Assembly: GCA_051888795.1 (NCBI GenBank)
Contig: JBJFCD010000149.1
Span: forward strand, 1 to 64,000
Length of the DNA stretch: 64,000 bases
Direction of reading: 5' to 3'
Source: MD308 sp051888795
GTDB taxonomy: Bacteria; Bacillota; Clostridia; Lachnospirales; Lachnospiraceae
Made by a program: the position numbers and the translations under genes. This document shows, piece by piece, positions 16,247 through 25,343 of this stretch (position 1 is the stretch's first letter; each line of letters starts with the position of its first letter). The notes beneath the pieces were generated by a model that did no database searches, was not told where the DNA came from, and was given only the letters and a program-made list of their open reading frames with translations.

Positions 16247-18916
16247 ATGAAGAAAAGATTTGGTAAAGACAGAATATATTTACTTGTGACAGGAGTGCTT
16301 ATACAGATTGTACTCTTACTTCCGTGGTTCATTACTGATGGGAAGAGATTTACTACTTATGGATATTTTGCATCCAGATATGGAAAGAATGGGGTAGAGG
16401 CACTTGTGGGTGCTGATCTTCAGGCTCTCGGATTTGGTTTTGTTGATATCAGATCTATGTTAAGTGTGTTGTGGTTTCATATGGTTCTGCTTATTATACT
16501 GCAGGTTCTTGGGATTATAAATCTTATACTTTTGTTTGGAAGAAAAAAGAGAGTATTTTTATGCATTGTTTCGCTTGTTATCTGTGCTGCAAATATTTTT
16601 GCAATGCCTGTAAGTCCATTGTTCTATCTTGGAGACTGGGGAACTAAATTATTTTTGCTTGTCATATTGATTCTGGAGGGTATTCATTTTATCGGTTTTA
16701 GAATGATTGATTCGTGGACAGAAGCAACTGAAGAGATGCGCAGAATCAAGCAAAGGGAAAAAGAAGCAAAAAAAGAGAGAAGAGAACGGCTCGTATTTGA
16801 AGGAAAATATTCTTCCCTGTTTTATAAAATCATTCGAAAAAATTTTAAAGCCAGCTGGAAAGTTTATCGGTTATTTATTTTTGTGGGATGTATGTCTATC
16901 AGCTTTATTTTTGCCGGTTTTGGTATGCGAGAGATGCTTTCGCAGGCGAATAAAGCAGAAAATCTTGCAATGGGGCAGGGACTTGGAACAATTGTACTTA
17001 ATTTTCTTGCCGTAGCAATTGTAATTTCTATTGCGTTGATAGTATCTGTGTTAATGTTCTATTTGAAAAATCATGTCAAGAACTATGCGCTTTTTTTAAA
17101 CCTTGGTATGAGGAGCAGGACTCTGTATCTGTTTGTGGCGATAGAGATTGTGTCGTGTATTATCATTTCCATAATTGGCGGATGCGTTATAGGTAATATT
17201 TTTCTGCTTATCTGCAAAATAATATTTAAAAATGGATTTGGAGATACAATAGTTCTTGAAGGAATTTCAATCAAGACTTATCTTCTTACGTTTGCAGTGA
17301 GCTTTTTGATCTTCCTCATTTCCGGAATGGCAACCAGGGATATTTATATTGATACCGGAGCATCTTCATCAAGATATAAAGATGTGTTAAAGGAAAAGAT
17401 GCCGGGGAGATTAAGTCCTGTTTTTCTGATTTTTGGTATTATATTTATTTTTTCATCATTTATGTTGATTTCAAAAAGAGAAAAAGCAGAAGGCGTGTCT
17501 CTCGTTATATTATTTTTTGCAGGGTTATATTTGTTTTTGAAGCATTTTTTGAATCTGTATCTTAAGGCAAGAAAGAAAAAGAAAACGACGTATTTTGTAG
17601 GGCTGATAAAAAAGAATTATTTTTATCATCATTTCAAAACGGCGTTTCGTTATCTTTTTTTGATCACGTTTATCCATATCAGTGTACTGTTTCTGTTTTC
17701 AAGAGAAGCTGTCTCTTCCGTGATAGCAGATAAACCTGAGACGATGTTTCCTTATGACTATGTGTGTATGGCTACAGATGATGATGAGGAATTATTTAAA
17801 GAAATAAAAAAGGATTGTGATGCAGAAATTTTTGTTTATCCAATGGTCCGAGTTACAAATGTAGATAATACTTCTATATTAGAGAATTTCAGCGCACCAA
17901 TGCTTCCACAGGGGCAGCATATTGGTATTTCGCAGTCCACCTATGAAATACTCTGTGAAAAAGCAGGACATGAGCCAAAAAAATTCGAGTTAAATGATGA
18001 CGGAAGTAATGTATTTTTAGTTTTTCAGGAAGATAAAAGTGTAAAAACTCATCCGATTGATTATTATCTGTTAGATCATACAAAACCATATCTACATATT
18101 GGACAGCCGGTAACCAATTATAACTATATATTACGTGAAGAAATTTTCCAACCAAGAGAGGTTGCAGGAATGGAAAGAGAAAATCTGGTGGGAAATTTTA
18201 GACAGGGAGAATATGAAAATATTGTAGTATTTTCCGATGAATATTTTTCAAAAGTTCAGGATCTGTGGAAGACAACAAATCTGTTAAACGGTGAAGCGTT
18301 GGAAGAAGGAGAAGGAATTGAAGGTGTAAACATGCATCACTGGCCGGACAGACTTGTATTAATCAATGCGCAGGAGAAAGAAAAAGGTGCAGTAGAGGAG
18401 AAACTCAAACAATTTGGTGAAAAGCATGTATTTGACGAGAAATTTGACAGTGTTGTCCGGTCATGGTATTCCGGTGATGAGACTTTGGATCAAATGAAAT
18501 CTGAAAGGTTTATGAACATAGCTGTGGGATTTTTTATAATGATGATTTTGACTGTTGTGACATTAGTTCTTCTGTACATGAAAGTAGAGTCCGAGATGAA
18601 AGAGAAAATAAAGCAACAGGAATTTCTGGAATGTATGGGGATGAGAACAGACGAAAGAATCAGGGTAATAAAATCAGAGTTGGAAGTATTTCTATGGTTT
18701 CCAATGGCAGTAGCTACAATATCAGCTGCAGTATTTACAGTAATTATATGGAAGATTAGAATGTACTCACAGGCGGACTGCATTTCTTACGGAAAAATGC
18801 TGGCGGTTGTCTATCTGATTTATGCGGCAGTTCAAATTCTGGGAGTCAAAGGTCTGGAGCAATATATAATAAAAAAAGCAGGAGGCAGCCATGAGAAAAA
18901 TTATAAGAACCGATAA
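16247..18916 (+). CDS. FtsX-type ABC permease (BceB-like) with an extra N-terminal membrane module
   Basis: Membrane subunit of a MacB/BceAB-type ABC transporter, the class that handles antimicrobial peptides or lipid-linked substrates. The 889-residue protein has two parts. Residues 1-155 hold about four hydrophobic segments not found in ordinary BceB proteins, followed by a very basic/acidic helix (about 160-190). From about 200 the canonical layout begins: one segment, an FtsX block of three (about 250-370), further segments, a large extracytoplasmic region (about 500-730) and a last FtsX block (to 885). GGGGGATGGG precedes the ATG. The ATPase gene overlaps its last 26 bases. No two-component system, usual for Bce modules, is adjacent. 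Confidence 0.82.
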   Translation: MKKRFGKDRIYLLVTGVLIQIVLLLPWFITDGKRFTTYGYFASRYGKNGVEALVGADLQALGFGFVDIRSMLSVLWFHMVLLIILQVLGIINLILLFGRKKRVFLCIVSLVICAANIFAMPVSPLFYLGDWGTKLFLLVILILEGIHFIGFRMIDSWTEATEEMRRIKQREKEAKKERRERLVFEGKYSSLFYKIIRKNFKASWKVYRLFIFVGCMSISFIFAGFGMREMLSQANKAENLAMGQGLGTIVLNFLAVAIVISIALIVSVLMFYLKNHVKNYALFLNLGMRSRTLYLFVAIEIVSCIIISIIGGCVIGNIFLLICKIIFKNGFGDTIVLEGISIKTYLLTFAVSFLIFLISGMATRDIYIDTGASSSRYKDVLKEKMPGRLSPVFLIFGIIFIFSSFMLISKREKAEGVSLVILFFAGLYLFLKHFLNLYLKARKKKKTTYFVGLIKKNYFYHHFKTAFRYLFLITFIHISVLFLFSREAVSSVIADKPETMFPYDYVCMATDDDEELFKEIKKDCDAEIFVYPMVRVTNVDNTSILENFSAPMLPQGQHIGISQSTYEILCEKAGHEPKKFELNDDGSNVFLVFQEDKSVKTHPIDYYLLDHTKPYLHIGQPVTNYNYILREEIFQPREVAGMERENLVGNFRQGEYENIVVFSDEYFSKVQDLWKTTNLLNGEALEEGEGIEGVNMHHWPDRLVLINAQEKEKGAVEEKLKQFGEKHVFDEKFDSVVRSWYSGDETLDQMKSERFMNIAVGFFIMMILTVVTLVLLYMKVESEMKEKIKQQEFLECMGMRTDERIRVIKSELEVFLWFPMAVATISAAVFTVIIWKIRMYSQADCISYGKMLAVVYLIYAAVQILGVKGLEQYIIKKAGGSHEKNYKNR

Positions 18917-19649
18917 CTTATACAGAAGTTATACAAAAACAGTCAATAAAGATGGAAAAATGGATGACATTCAAGTTATTAAGGGTATTGATCTTTCTGT
19001 GGAAGAGGGAGAATTTGTTGGTATTATGGGAAAGTCCGGCTGCGGAAAGACTACACTGATAAAGACATTAGGACTGATTGATAAGGCGACCAGAGGAAAT
19101 CTGTATTTTAAAGAGAAAGATGTGGCCAATCTCTGGGTAGACGAGCTCGCGGATATCCGGCGTAGAGAAATAGGATTTGTATTTCAGGATTTCTATCTGA
19201 TGGACAGTCTGTCTGTAAAGGAGAATATTATGCTTCCCATGATACTTGACAAAAAAGAAGCAGAGAAATGTATAGAATATGCAGAAAAACTGGCAGAACA
19301 ATTCGGTCTCAGTCACCTGCTAGACAAAAATCCATATGAGCTTTCCGGCGGAGAGAAGCAGAGGGTGGCAATCTGCCGTGCACTTATTAATAATCCTGAT
19401 GTTATACTTGCAGATGAACCTACAGGAAATCTGGACTCAAAATCAGGGAAAATAGTGGTGGATGAATTTATTAATATTAACGAAAAGATGGGAAAGACAA
19501 TTGTTATGGTGACGCATGATCCCCAGATGGCAAGTAAATGTAAGAGGATTATTTTCCTGAAAGACGGATTGATACTGGAAGATTTAAAGCGTAGCGGAAC
19601 CAGTGAAGAGTTTTATCAGGAAGTATTAAGCCATATGTCAGACCTGTAG
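18891..19649 (+). CDS. ABC transporter ATP-binding protein (BceA/MacB/LolD-like)
   Basis: ATPase partner of the upstream FtsX-type permease. The 252-residue protein shows Walker A GKSGCGKTT, Q-loop GFVFQDFYLMD, signature ELSGGEKQR, Walker B VILADEPTGNLD and the H-loop TIVMVTHDPQMAS; the TGNLDS wording is characteristic of the LolD/MacB/BceA subgroup. AGGAGG lies 8 bases before the ATG, inside the permease gene, so translation is coupled. Substrate unknown. Confidence 0.9.
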   Translation: MRKIIRTDNLYRSYTKTVNKDGKMDDIQVIKGIDLSVEEGEFVGIMGKSGCGKTTLIKTLGLIDKATRGNLYFKEKDVANLWVDELADIRRREIGFVFQDFYLMDSLSVKENIMLPMILDKKEAEKCIEYAEKLAEQFGLSHLLDKNPYELSGGEKQRVAICRALINNPDVILADEPTGNLDSKSGKIVVDEFININEKMGKTIVMVTHDPQMASKCKRIIFLKDGLILEDLKRSGTSEEFYQEVLSHMSDL

Positions 19650-19701
19650 GAGATTACAAAAAAGTATTATTATCCATAGATGAAGAACAGGAGTTTAGAT
19701 T

Positions 19702-20145
19702 ATGTGTGGGAAAATAGTTGCTGATGATGATAAAAGCAGACGTTATTTTTATGTAAGTAAAGAAAAAAACAAGCTTTCTTTTTCTCGTATTGTGGAGCTT
19801 CTTCGGCAAAGTTACTGGGCAAAAGACAGACCGGAAGATTTGATAAAACAATCTGTAGAACATTCAGTTTGTTACGGCGTATATGATCAGAATGATTATA
19901 TGGTTGGCTTTGCAAGGATTATCACAGACTTTACGAGAGTGTTCTACCTGATGGATGTTATTATAGATGAGGCATATAGACATCGTGGACTGGGGACCCT
20001 TTTAATGGATCAGATTATGGCAGATGTAGGGGATTTATATGGAATCCTTCATACAGATGATGCACAGGGATTTTATAAAAAATATGGATTTTCTGATGAG
20101 GAAAAAGTACGGAGATATACGATGGAGAAAGATCGAAGAGGTTAA
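19702..20145 (+). CDS. GNAT family N-acetyltransferase
   Basis: A 147-residue protein with the GNAT fold: VGFARIITDF as the central strand, VIIDEAYRHRGLGTLLMDQIM as the acetyl-CoA-binding motif A (RHRGLG), and a C-terminal GFYKKYGF motif B. Substrate unknown; the family covers small-molecule and protein amines. It follows the exporter pair by 52 bases and may be co-transcribed. AGGAG lies 8 bases before the ATG. A bidirectional terminator separates it from the convergent pepP. Confidence 0.88.
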   Translation: MCGKIVADDDKSRRYFYVSKEKNKLSFSRIVELLRQSYWAKDRPEDLIKQSVEHSVCYGVYDQNDYMVGFARIITDFTRVFYLMDVIIDEAYRHRGLGTLLMDQIMADVGDLYGILHTDDAQGFYKKYGFSDEEKVRRYTMEKDRRG

Positions 20146-20167
20146 ATCGAATAAAAGAATAATAAAT

Positions 20168-20206
20168 AAACTGGGCGTAGACTTAAAATCAGTCTACGCC
20201 CAGTTT
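20168..20206. terminator. Bidirectional terminator between the GNAT gene and pepP
   Basis: A perfect 16-base inverted repeat (20168-20183 with 20191-20206) around TAAAATC, flanked by A and T runs, lies in the short gap between convergent genes and can serve both strands. Confidence 0.92.
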
Positions 20207-20213
20207 GTTAACA

Positions 20214-22004
20214 TTAAATTGCTCTTGTGTACTCTTTCAGCCATTCGCGTTCTTCTTCAGTAAGGCGAGGCCCAATCTTTTCATATACATCTTTGTGATA
20301 ATTATTCAGCCATTCGCGTTCGTCACGACTCATTTCTTCCGGATCGATTCCGTCAAGATCGATTGGAGCGAAGGTGATTGTCTCAAAGTGCATAAACTGT
20401 CCATATTTATTCTGAACACCTTTTCTTACGATAAATTCGTTCTCAATACGGATACCAAACTGACCATCTTCATAGATACCTGGTTCATCAGTAATTACCA
20501 TACCTTCTTCTAACTGGTGATGCTCATTTTTGCTTGGAACAACATACCAACGGAAGCCGGTTGGCGCTTCATGGATGTTTCCGAGATAACCTACGCCATG
20601 TCCTGTACCGCACTGGAAATCAAGATCGAGATCCCAGATCGGTCCTCTGGCAAGTACGTCAAGATTGTATCCATAGCATCCATAGAGGAATTTTGCACGG
20701 GAAAGACGCATCATAGCACGAACAACTGCTGTAAAGTATTTCTTCATCTGTGCATCAACAGAACCAAGTACAAAAGTTCTTGTGATATCTGTGGAACCTT
20801 CATAGTAACCTCCGCCTGTATCATTTAAGAAAAATGCACCTGATTTAAGCTGTACATCAGATTCCTCACAAGGAGAGTAATGCATCATTGCTGCGTGATC
20901 AGCAAATGCACATAAAGGCTCGAAGCTGTCACGGATATATCCTTCCTGTTCAGCACGAAGTTCTGTTAATTTTGCTGCAGAGCTCAATTCTGTAATAGGC
21001 TCTTTGTCATAACGTGTTTTGATCCAGTACATGAATTTTGTGATTGCAACACCGTCTTTAATGTGAGCTTCTTTGATGTTTTCAAGCTCAACATCGTTTT
21101 TCATAGCTTTCATAAGAATAGTTGGATTTGCAGCTTCAACAATCTTACAAGGAATATTTTTGTAAAGAGCATAATTCATCTTCATTGGATCGATCAAAGC
21201 AACACTGTCTTTGTCAATCTTTTTAATATCCTCGTAAATATCATTGTAAGGATGGATATTTACGTTATTTTTCTTCAATTCTTCGTGAATTTGATCATTC
21301 AGTTTGGAATCGTCTACATAAAGTTCTACAGAATCCATAGTAACGATAGCGTAGGAGAGAAGTAATGGGAAGAAGTCAATATCATCACCACGAACGTTGA
21401 GAAGCCAGCATACATCATCCAGAGAAGCGATAATATGTGTATCAGCTCCGTTTTCTGCCATTACTTTTCTTACCCGTGAAAGCTTAGAAGCAGTGTTTTC
21501 TCCAGAATATTTTTCTTCAAGGAAGAAAGCAGGCTTCTTTGAAAGTGACGGACGGTCTTCCCAGATTGCATCGATCAAATCTTCTGAATAGTCAATTTTA
21601 ATATTTTTTGCGGATAATGCTTCTTCATATTCCTGGCCTTCACCCATAGAAAGTACACGTCCATCAAATCCTACAGTACCTCCTTCAGGAATAGTATCGC
21701 AGAGATATTCAGTTACGGAAGGAGTATCACCTACAAACATTTTCATAAGACGAATACCGCTTCCTTTTAATTCGTTTTCTGCCTGGAAGAAATATCTTCC
21801 GTCTGTCCACAAACCTCCGTCATCTTTTGTTATGACAGCAGTACCGTATGAACCACTGAATCCTGTAATAAATTTTCTCGCTTTGAAATGTTCCCCTACA
21901 TATTCACTTTGATGAAAATCAGCAGTCGGTACAACATAAGCGTCGATACCTTTTTCTGTCATGAGAGAGCGCAGCTTTGCAACTCTTTCTGCTACAACAG
22001 TCAT
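20214..22004 (-). CDS. pepP: Xaa-Pro aminopeptidase (aminopeptidase P, M24B)
   Basis: Removes the N-terminal residue before proline from peptides. The 596-residue protein has two N-terminal creatinase-like domains and the C-terminal pita-bread metallopeptidase domain with the five metal ligands: two aspartates in NDTGGGYYEGSTDITR, histidine in GTGHGVGYLGNIHE, glutamates in ITDEPGIYE and GIRIENEF. The three-domain length matches eukaryotic-type APP1, common in gut Firmicutes. ATG 22004 is used because AGGAGG lies 9 bases upstream on the minus strand; the upstream in-frame extension lacks one. The POT transporter lies upstream on the same strand but is separated by a terminator. Confidence 0.95.
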   Translation of the reverse strand: MTVVAERVAKLRSLMTEKGIDAYVVPTADFHQSEYVGEHFKARKFITGFSGSYGTAVITKDDGGLWTDGRYFFQAENELKGSGIRLMKMFVGDTPSVTEYLCDTIPEGGTVGFDGRVLSMGEGQEYEEALSAKNIKIDYSEDLIDAIWEDRPSLSKKPAFFLEEKYSGENTASKLSRVRKVMAENGADTHIIASLDDVCWLLNVRGDDIDFFPLLLSYAIVTMDSVELYVDDSKLNDQIHEELKKNNVNIHPYNDIYEDIKKIDKDSVALIDPMKMNYALYKNIPCKIVEAANPTILMKAMKNDVELENIKEAHIKDGVAITKFMYWIKTRYDKEPITELSSAAKLTELRAEQEGYIRDSFEPLCAFADHAAMMHYSPCEESDVQLKSGAFFLNDTGGGYYEGSTDITRTFVLGSVDAQMKKYFTAVVRAMMRLSRAKFLYGCYGYNLDVLARGPIWDLDLDFQCGTGHGVGYLGNIHEAPTGFRWYVVPSKNEHHQLEEGMVITDEPGIYEDGQFGIRIENEFIVRKGVQNKYGQFMHFETITFAPIDLDGIDPEEMSRDEREWLNNYHKDVYEKIGPRLTEEEREWLKEYTRAI

Positions 22005-22072
22005 AATAACATACCTCCTTTTCTTATATGAAGGATACTTTTGTAAAATTATCATTGTATCCTTGTTAGTGT

Positions 22073-22102
22073 TAAAAAAAGGCTCCCGGGAAACCGGGAG
22101 CC
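22073..22102 (-). terminator. Terminator of the POT transporter gene
   Basis: Perfect GGCTCCCGG/CCGGGAGCC stem with a GAAA (TTTC on the minus strand) loop, followed on the minus strand by seven T (22073-22080). Confidence 0.93.
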
Positions 22103-22139
22103 CTTTCCTTCATAGAGTAAAGCCTTATTAAAATTAGAC

Positions 22140-23498
22140 TTATTTACCTCCAACCATTTCATCAAACTTCTTAGTAAATGCTAACATACCGATACCAACA
22201 CCGATAATAATGATTGTTACGATACCGTAAGCTTTTACGAATGAGAACTGTGCTAAGAAGTTGTAAAGTGGTCCATATCCTTTTCCTGCGAAGAAAATGA
22301 TAAGTGGCCATACACCAAGCAGTGTTCCAAGAAGTTTCTTTGGAGCGTACTTGCTGATGAAGGAGTTTCCAAGAGGTGAGAAGATAACTTCACCAACTGT
22401 CATACATACAGCTGTTAAGATGATAATCCAGATACCAACTGGATCTTTTGTACCTTCGCCGCTAAGGAATGCAGCGAGTACCATACATGCTGTACACAGA
22501 CCAAGGAAGATAATACCAACAGCAGTCTTTGTGAACATACCCCAGTCACCCTGTGGTCTCTGTTTCATCTTAGCCCAAACTCCAGCGAGAATAGGACAAA
22601 GAATGATACAAAGAAGAGCATTCATGGAGTCAAACCAAGATGTAGGCATTGTGAAGGAACCGATATTCCAGTTTGCCCAACCGGAACCAGCTTCTGAAAC
22701 TGGACCAAACTCGTAGTAAACCGGCATGTATACCATGTACCAGATCAACCAGAAAATACCGGAGAACAGTGTACAGATAAGAATAGCAATAACACGGTTT
22801 TTCTCAAGTTTTGTAAGTGGAGCGTTGTCTTTTTCTTTGTCAGCTTTGTTAACATCTTCTGTTCTGTTGTCAACAAGGAATGGTTTCTTACCAGCATCGC
22901 CAAAGAATCTCATACCGAAGAGCCACCAAGCACAATCGATGAAAAGGAAGATTCCGCAGACAAGGAACAATCCACGATAGCCTAATGATGATTTAGCTAA
23001 AAGGCAAAGGAATGATGTTCCGCAGAAAGAACCAATGTTAACGAAGGAATACTGAATACTGAATACTGAATCCAGTGTGTCCTGATCAGCTAATGGGAAA
23101 AGACGTCCGTTGATACCGGAAACATTTCCCTTGAAGCAACCTGTACCGATAGCTAACAGGATGATCATTGCCCAAAGCATTCCAACTCCGTTTGCTTTCC
23201 ATGCAAGCAGGTAGCTGACACCCATGAGGATTTCTCCCAATGGTACAAGAAGTCTTGGGCTAACCCAACGGTCAGCAATATATCCACCGATGATAGGTGT
23301 GATATAAGTGAATGCTACCAAGTTAGAGCTCATTGCTGCACCGACTGATTTGTCGAGGCCAAGACCACCATCAGCAACTTCTGCTACGATGAAGATGGCG
23401 AGCGCCCACTTAGCTGCATAGTATGCAAGTCTTTCAAATGTGAAAGAAAGGCAGCATACATAGAAACCAAATGGCCATTTCTTTTTTGTTGTTTCCAT
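22140..23498 (-). CDS. POT-family (proton-dependent oligopeptide) transporter
   Basis: Proton-coupled uptake of di- and tripeptides. The 452-residue protein has about 12-14 membrane segments; FTFERLAYYAAKWAL near residue 20 is the family's ExxERxxYY-type proton/peptide motif, and GTGCFKGNVSG in the fourth segment corresponds to the GxGxxKPxVS signature. ATG 23498 is chosen: GGAGGGTG is 9 bases upstream, while the in-frame GTG 9 bases earlier abuts the box. Adjacent pepP can degrade imported proline peptides. Upstream lies a promoter and a long leader hairpin that might regulate it. Confidence 0.88.
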   Translation of the reverse strand: METTKKKWPFGFYVCCLSFTFERLAYYAAKWALAIFIVAEVADGGLGLDKSVGAAMSSNLVAFTYITPIIGGYIADRWVSPRLLVPLGEILMGVSYLLAWKANGVGMLWAMIILLAIGTGCFKGNVSGINGRLFPLADQDTLDSVFSIQYSFVNIGSFCGTSFLCLLAKSSLGYRGLFLVCGIFLFIDCAWWLFGMRFFGDAGKKPFLVDNRTEDVNKADKEKDNAPLTKLEKNRVIAILICTLFSGIFWLIWYMVYMPVYYEFGPVSEAGSGWANWNIGSFTMPTSWFDSMNALLCIILCPILAGVWAKMKQRPQGDWGMFTKTAVGIIFLGLCTACMVLAAFLSGEGTKDPVGIWIIILTAVCMTVGEVIFSPLGNSFISKYAPKKLLGTLLGVWPLIIFFAGKGYGPLYNFLAQFSFVKAYGIVTIIIIGVGIGMLAFTKKFDEMVGGK

Positions 23499-23533
23499 AA
23501 GTTTCACCCTCCAATTAAATGAATTTGTCTTTT

Positions 23534-23570
23534 GTTTTAAATATGTAGAAAAACCACTTCTATTTAAAAC
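23534..23570 (-). promoter_or_regulatory. Leader hairpin upstream of the POT transporter
   Basis: GTTTTAAAT (23534-23542) and AGAA (23547-23550) pair with TTCTATTTAAAAC (23558-23570), leaving a four-base bulge and a seven-base loop. It lies between the -10 box and the start codon, so it is either part of the mRNA leader or an operator. Confidence 0.45.
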
Positions 23571-23582
23571 TATTTCTTGATT

Positions 23583-23611
23583 ATAATATCACAGATTAGA
23601 CTGAAGTACAA
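23583..23611 (-). promoter_or_regulatory. Promoter of the POT transporter
   Basis: Minus-strand TTGTAC (23606-23611), 17-base spacer, TATTAT (23583-23588), about 85 bases before the start codon. Confidence 0.5.
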
Positions 23612-23777
23612 TGTTTTTGTTAAGAAAAAGTTAATAAATATTTTCCGGATTTTTTCTAAAAATGAGTTTCTTCATATTTAAATATAGTATGAAAGAAAGC
23701 AATGTTGGTCTGTTGTGGTAAAGTGGTAACACATAAAAATATTATGTCAAGGATTTAACGGTGAATGTAGAAAAGTG

Positions 23778-23806
23778 TTGCAGTAAAGTGTGAAAGAGGC
23801 TATAAT
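23778..23806 (+). promoter_or_regulatory. Promoter of the Na+-decarboxylase cluster
   Basis: TTGCAG (23778-23783), 17-base spacer, perfect TATAAT (23801-23806), 84 bases before the first gene of the cluster. Confidence 0.75.
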
Positions 23807-23889
23807 ATAATAGGCAGAAAATTTGGTTATTCTTTTTGCAAATCAGCAAAACCCAATTAAAATATGTTAGGAAAATGGAGGGCTAGACT

Positions 23890-25329
23890 ATGGGCAACAT
23901 GGCAACAGGAAATGCAGCAAGCAATAGAATTGCAAGTTTGCTTGATGCAGGAAGCTTTGTTGAAATTGGTGGAGCTGTCACAGCCAGAACTACTGATTTT
24001 AACATGCAGGAAAAAGAAACCCCGGCAGATGGTGTCATTACTGGTTATGGTGTGATTGACGGGAATTTGGTGTATGTATACAGCCAGGATGTTTCTGTGT
24101 TAAATGGAGCAATCGGTGAGATGCATGCAAAGAAAATTGCGAATATTTATGATATGGCAATGAAAATGGGAGCACCGGTGATTGGAATAATCGACTGTGC
24201 AGGTTTTAGGCTTCAGGAGGCAACAGATGCATTGGAAGCGTTTGGTACTTTGTATACAAAGCAGTCCATGGCATCAGGTGTGATTCCTCAGATCACAGCC
24301 ATTTTTGGTACATGCGGAGGTGGTCTTTCCGTTATTCCTGCACTTACAGATTTTACATTTATGGAAGCTGAAAAAGGGAAATTATTTATTAATTCTCCGA
24401 ATGCAATTCCGGGAAACAGTATTTCTAAATGCGATACTTCTTCTGCAAAATTCCAGAGTGAAGAGGCAGGGCTTGTGGATGTGATAGGCACAGAAGAAGA
24501 GATTCTTTCAGGTATTCGTACTCTGATCTGTATGCTTCCGGCTAATAATGAAGACGATGCATCCTATGATGAGTGTACAGATGATCTTAACAGAGTTTGC
24601 CCGGAAATTGAAAATGCTTTAGAAGACACAGCAATAGCTTTAGTAAATATTTCAGATAGCAATATTTTCTTTGAGACAAAGAAAGCTTTTGCAAAAGATA
24701 TGGTAACAGGGTTTATTCGCTTAAATGGTATGACTGTCGGAGCAGTTGCGAACCGCTCGAAAGTATATGATGCAGATGGCAATGTAATGGCTGAGCTTGA
24801 TGGGGCTCTGTCAGCGGACGGTGCAAAGAAAGCAGCAGATTTTGTTACATTCTGTGATGCTTTTGGTATTCCGGTACTCTCTCTTACAAATGTTTCAGGA
24901 TTTAAGGCATCAGAATATGATGAGAAACATCTTGCAAAAGCAGCTGCAGAACTGACTTACGCATTTGCAAATGCAACAGTTCCAAAGGTTAATGTTGTGA
25001 TTGGTAAAGCATTCGGAAGTGCTTATGTGGCAATGAACAGTAAGTCAACAGGTGCTGACATGGTATATGCATGGCCGACGGCTGAGATTGGAATGATGGA
25101 CGCAAAGCTGGCAGCAAAGATTATGTATGCCGGATCTGATGTTGCTACATTAAATGAAAAAGCAGCAGAGTACAGAGAACTTCAGTCAAATCCAATGTCT
25201 GCAGCAAGAAGAGGATATGTTGATGCAATCATTGCACCGGCAGATACAAGAAAGTATGTGATCGGAGCATTTGAGATGTTATTCACAAAGAGAGAAGATC
25301 GTCCGATGAAAAAACATGGTACGGTTTAG
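23890..25329 (+). CDS. Acyl-CoA-type carboxyltransferase subunit (MmdA/12S-like)
   Basis: Carboxyltransferase of the crotonase-like fold that moves CO2 between an acyl-CoA and biotin. The 479-residue protein has two repeats: an N-half with DCAGFRLQEATDALEAFG and GTCGGGLSVIPALTDF as oxyanion loops, and a C-half with GKAFGSAYVAMNSK and AWPTAEIGMMDAKLAAKI. This matches methylmalonyl-CoA decarboxylase alpha / transcarboxylase 12S, though it is some 30 residues shorter than the usual 510, mainly at the N-terminus. The acyl-CoA substrate cannot be told from sequence. GGAGGG is upstream of the ATG; the gamma, biotin, beta and OadA-like genes follow in one direction. Confidence 0.85.
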   Translation: MGNMATGNAASNRIASLLDAGSFVEIGGAVTARTTDFNMQEKETPADGVITGYGVIDGNLVYVYSQDVSVLNGAIGEMHAKKIANIYDMAMKMGAPVIGIIDCAGFRLQEATDALEAFGTLYTKQSMASGVIPQITAIFGTCGGGLSVIPALTDFTFMEAEKGKLFINSPNAIPGNSISKCDTSSAKFQSEEAGLVDVIGTEEEILSGIRTLICMLPANNEDDASYDECTDDLNRVCPEIENALEDTAIALVNISDSNIFFETKKAFAKDMVTGFIRLNGMTVGAVANRSKVYDADGNVMAELDGALSADGAKKAADFVTFCDAFGIPVLSLTNVSGFKASEYDEKHLAKAAAELTYAFANATVPKVNVVIGKAFGSAYVAMNSKSTGADMVYAWPTAEIGMMDAKLAAKIMYAGSDVATLNEKAAEYRELQSNPMSAARRGYVDAIIAPADTRKYVIGAFEMLFTKREDRPMKKHGTV

Positions 25330-25343
25330 AGAGGTGAGGCAAA

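Larger units (their letters stand above)
23499..23889. other. 391-base divergent intergenic region
   Basis: The gap between the divergent POT gene and the decarboxylase cluster holds the POT leader hairpin and promoter on the minus side and a strong plus-strand promoter at 23778-23806. A small inverted repeat TTCATA/TATGAA spans 23671-23693. No coding sequence or RNA gene is evident; the sequence is AT-rich. Confidence 0.6.
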
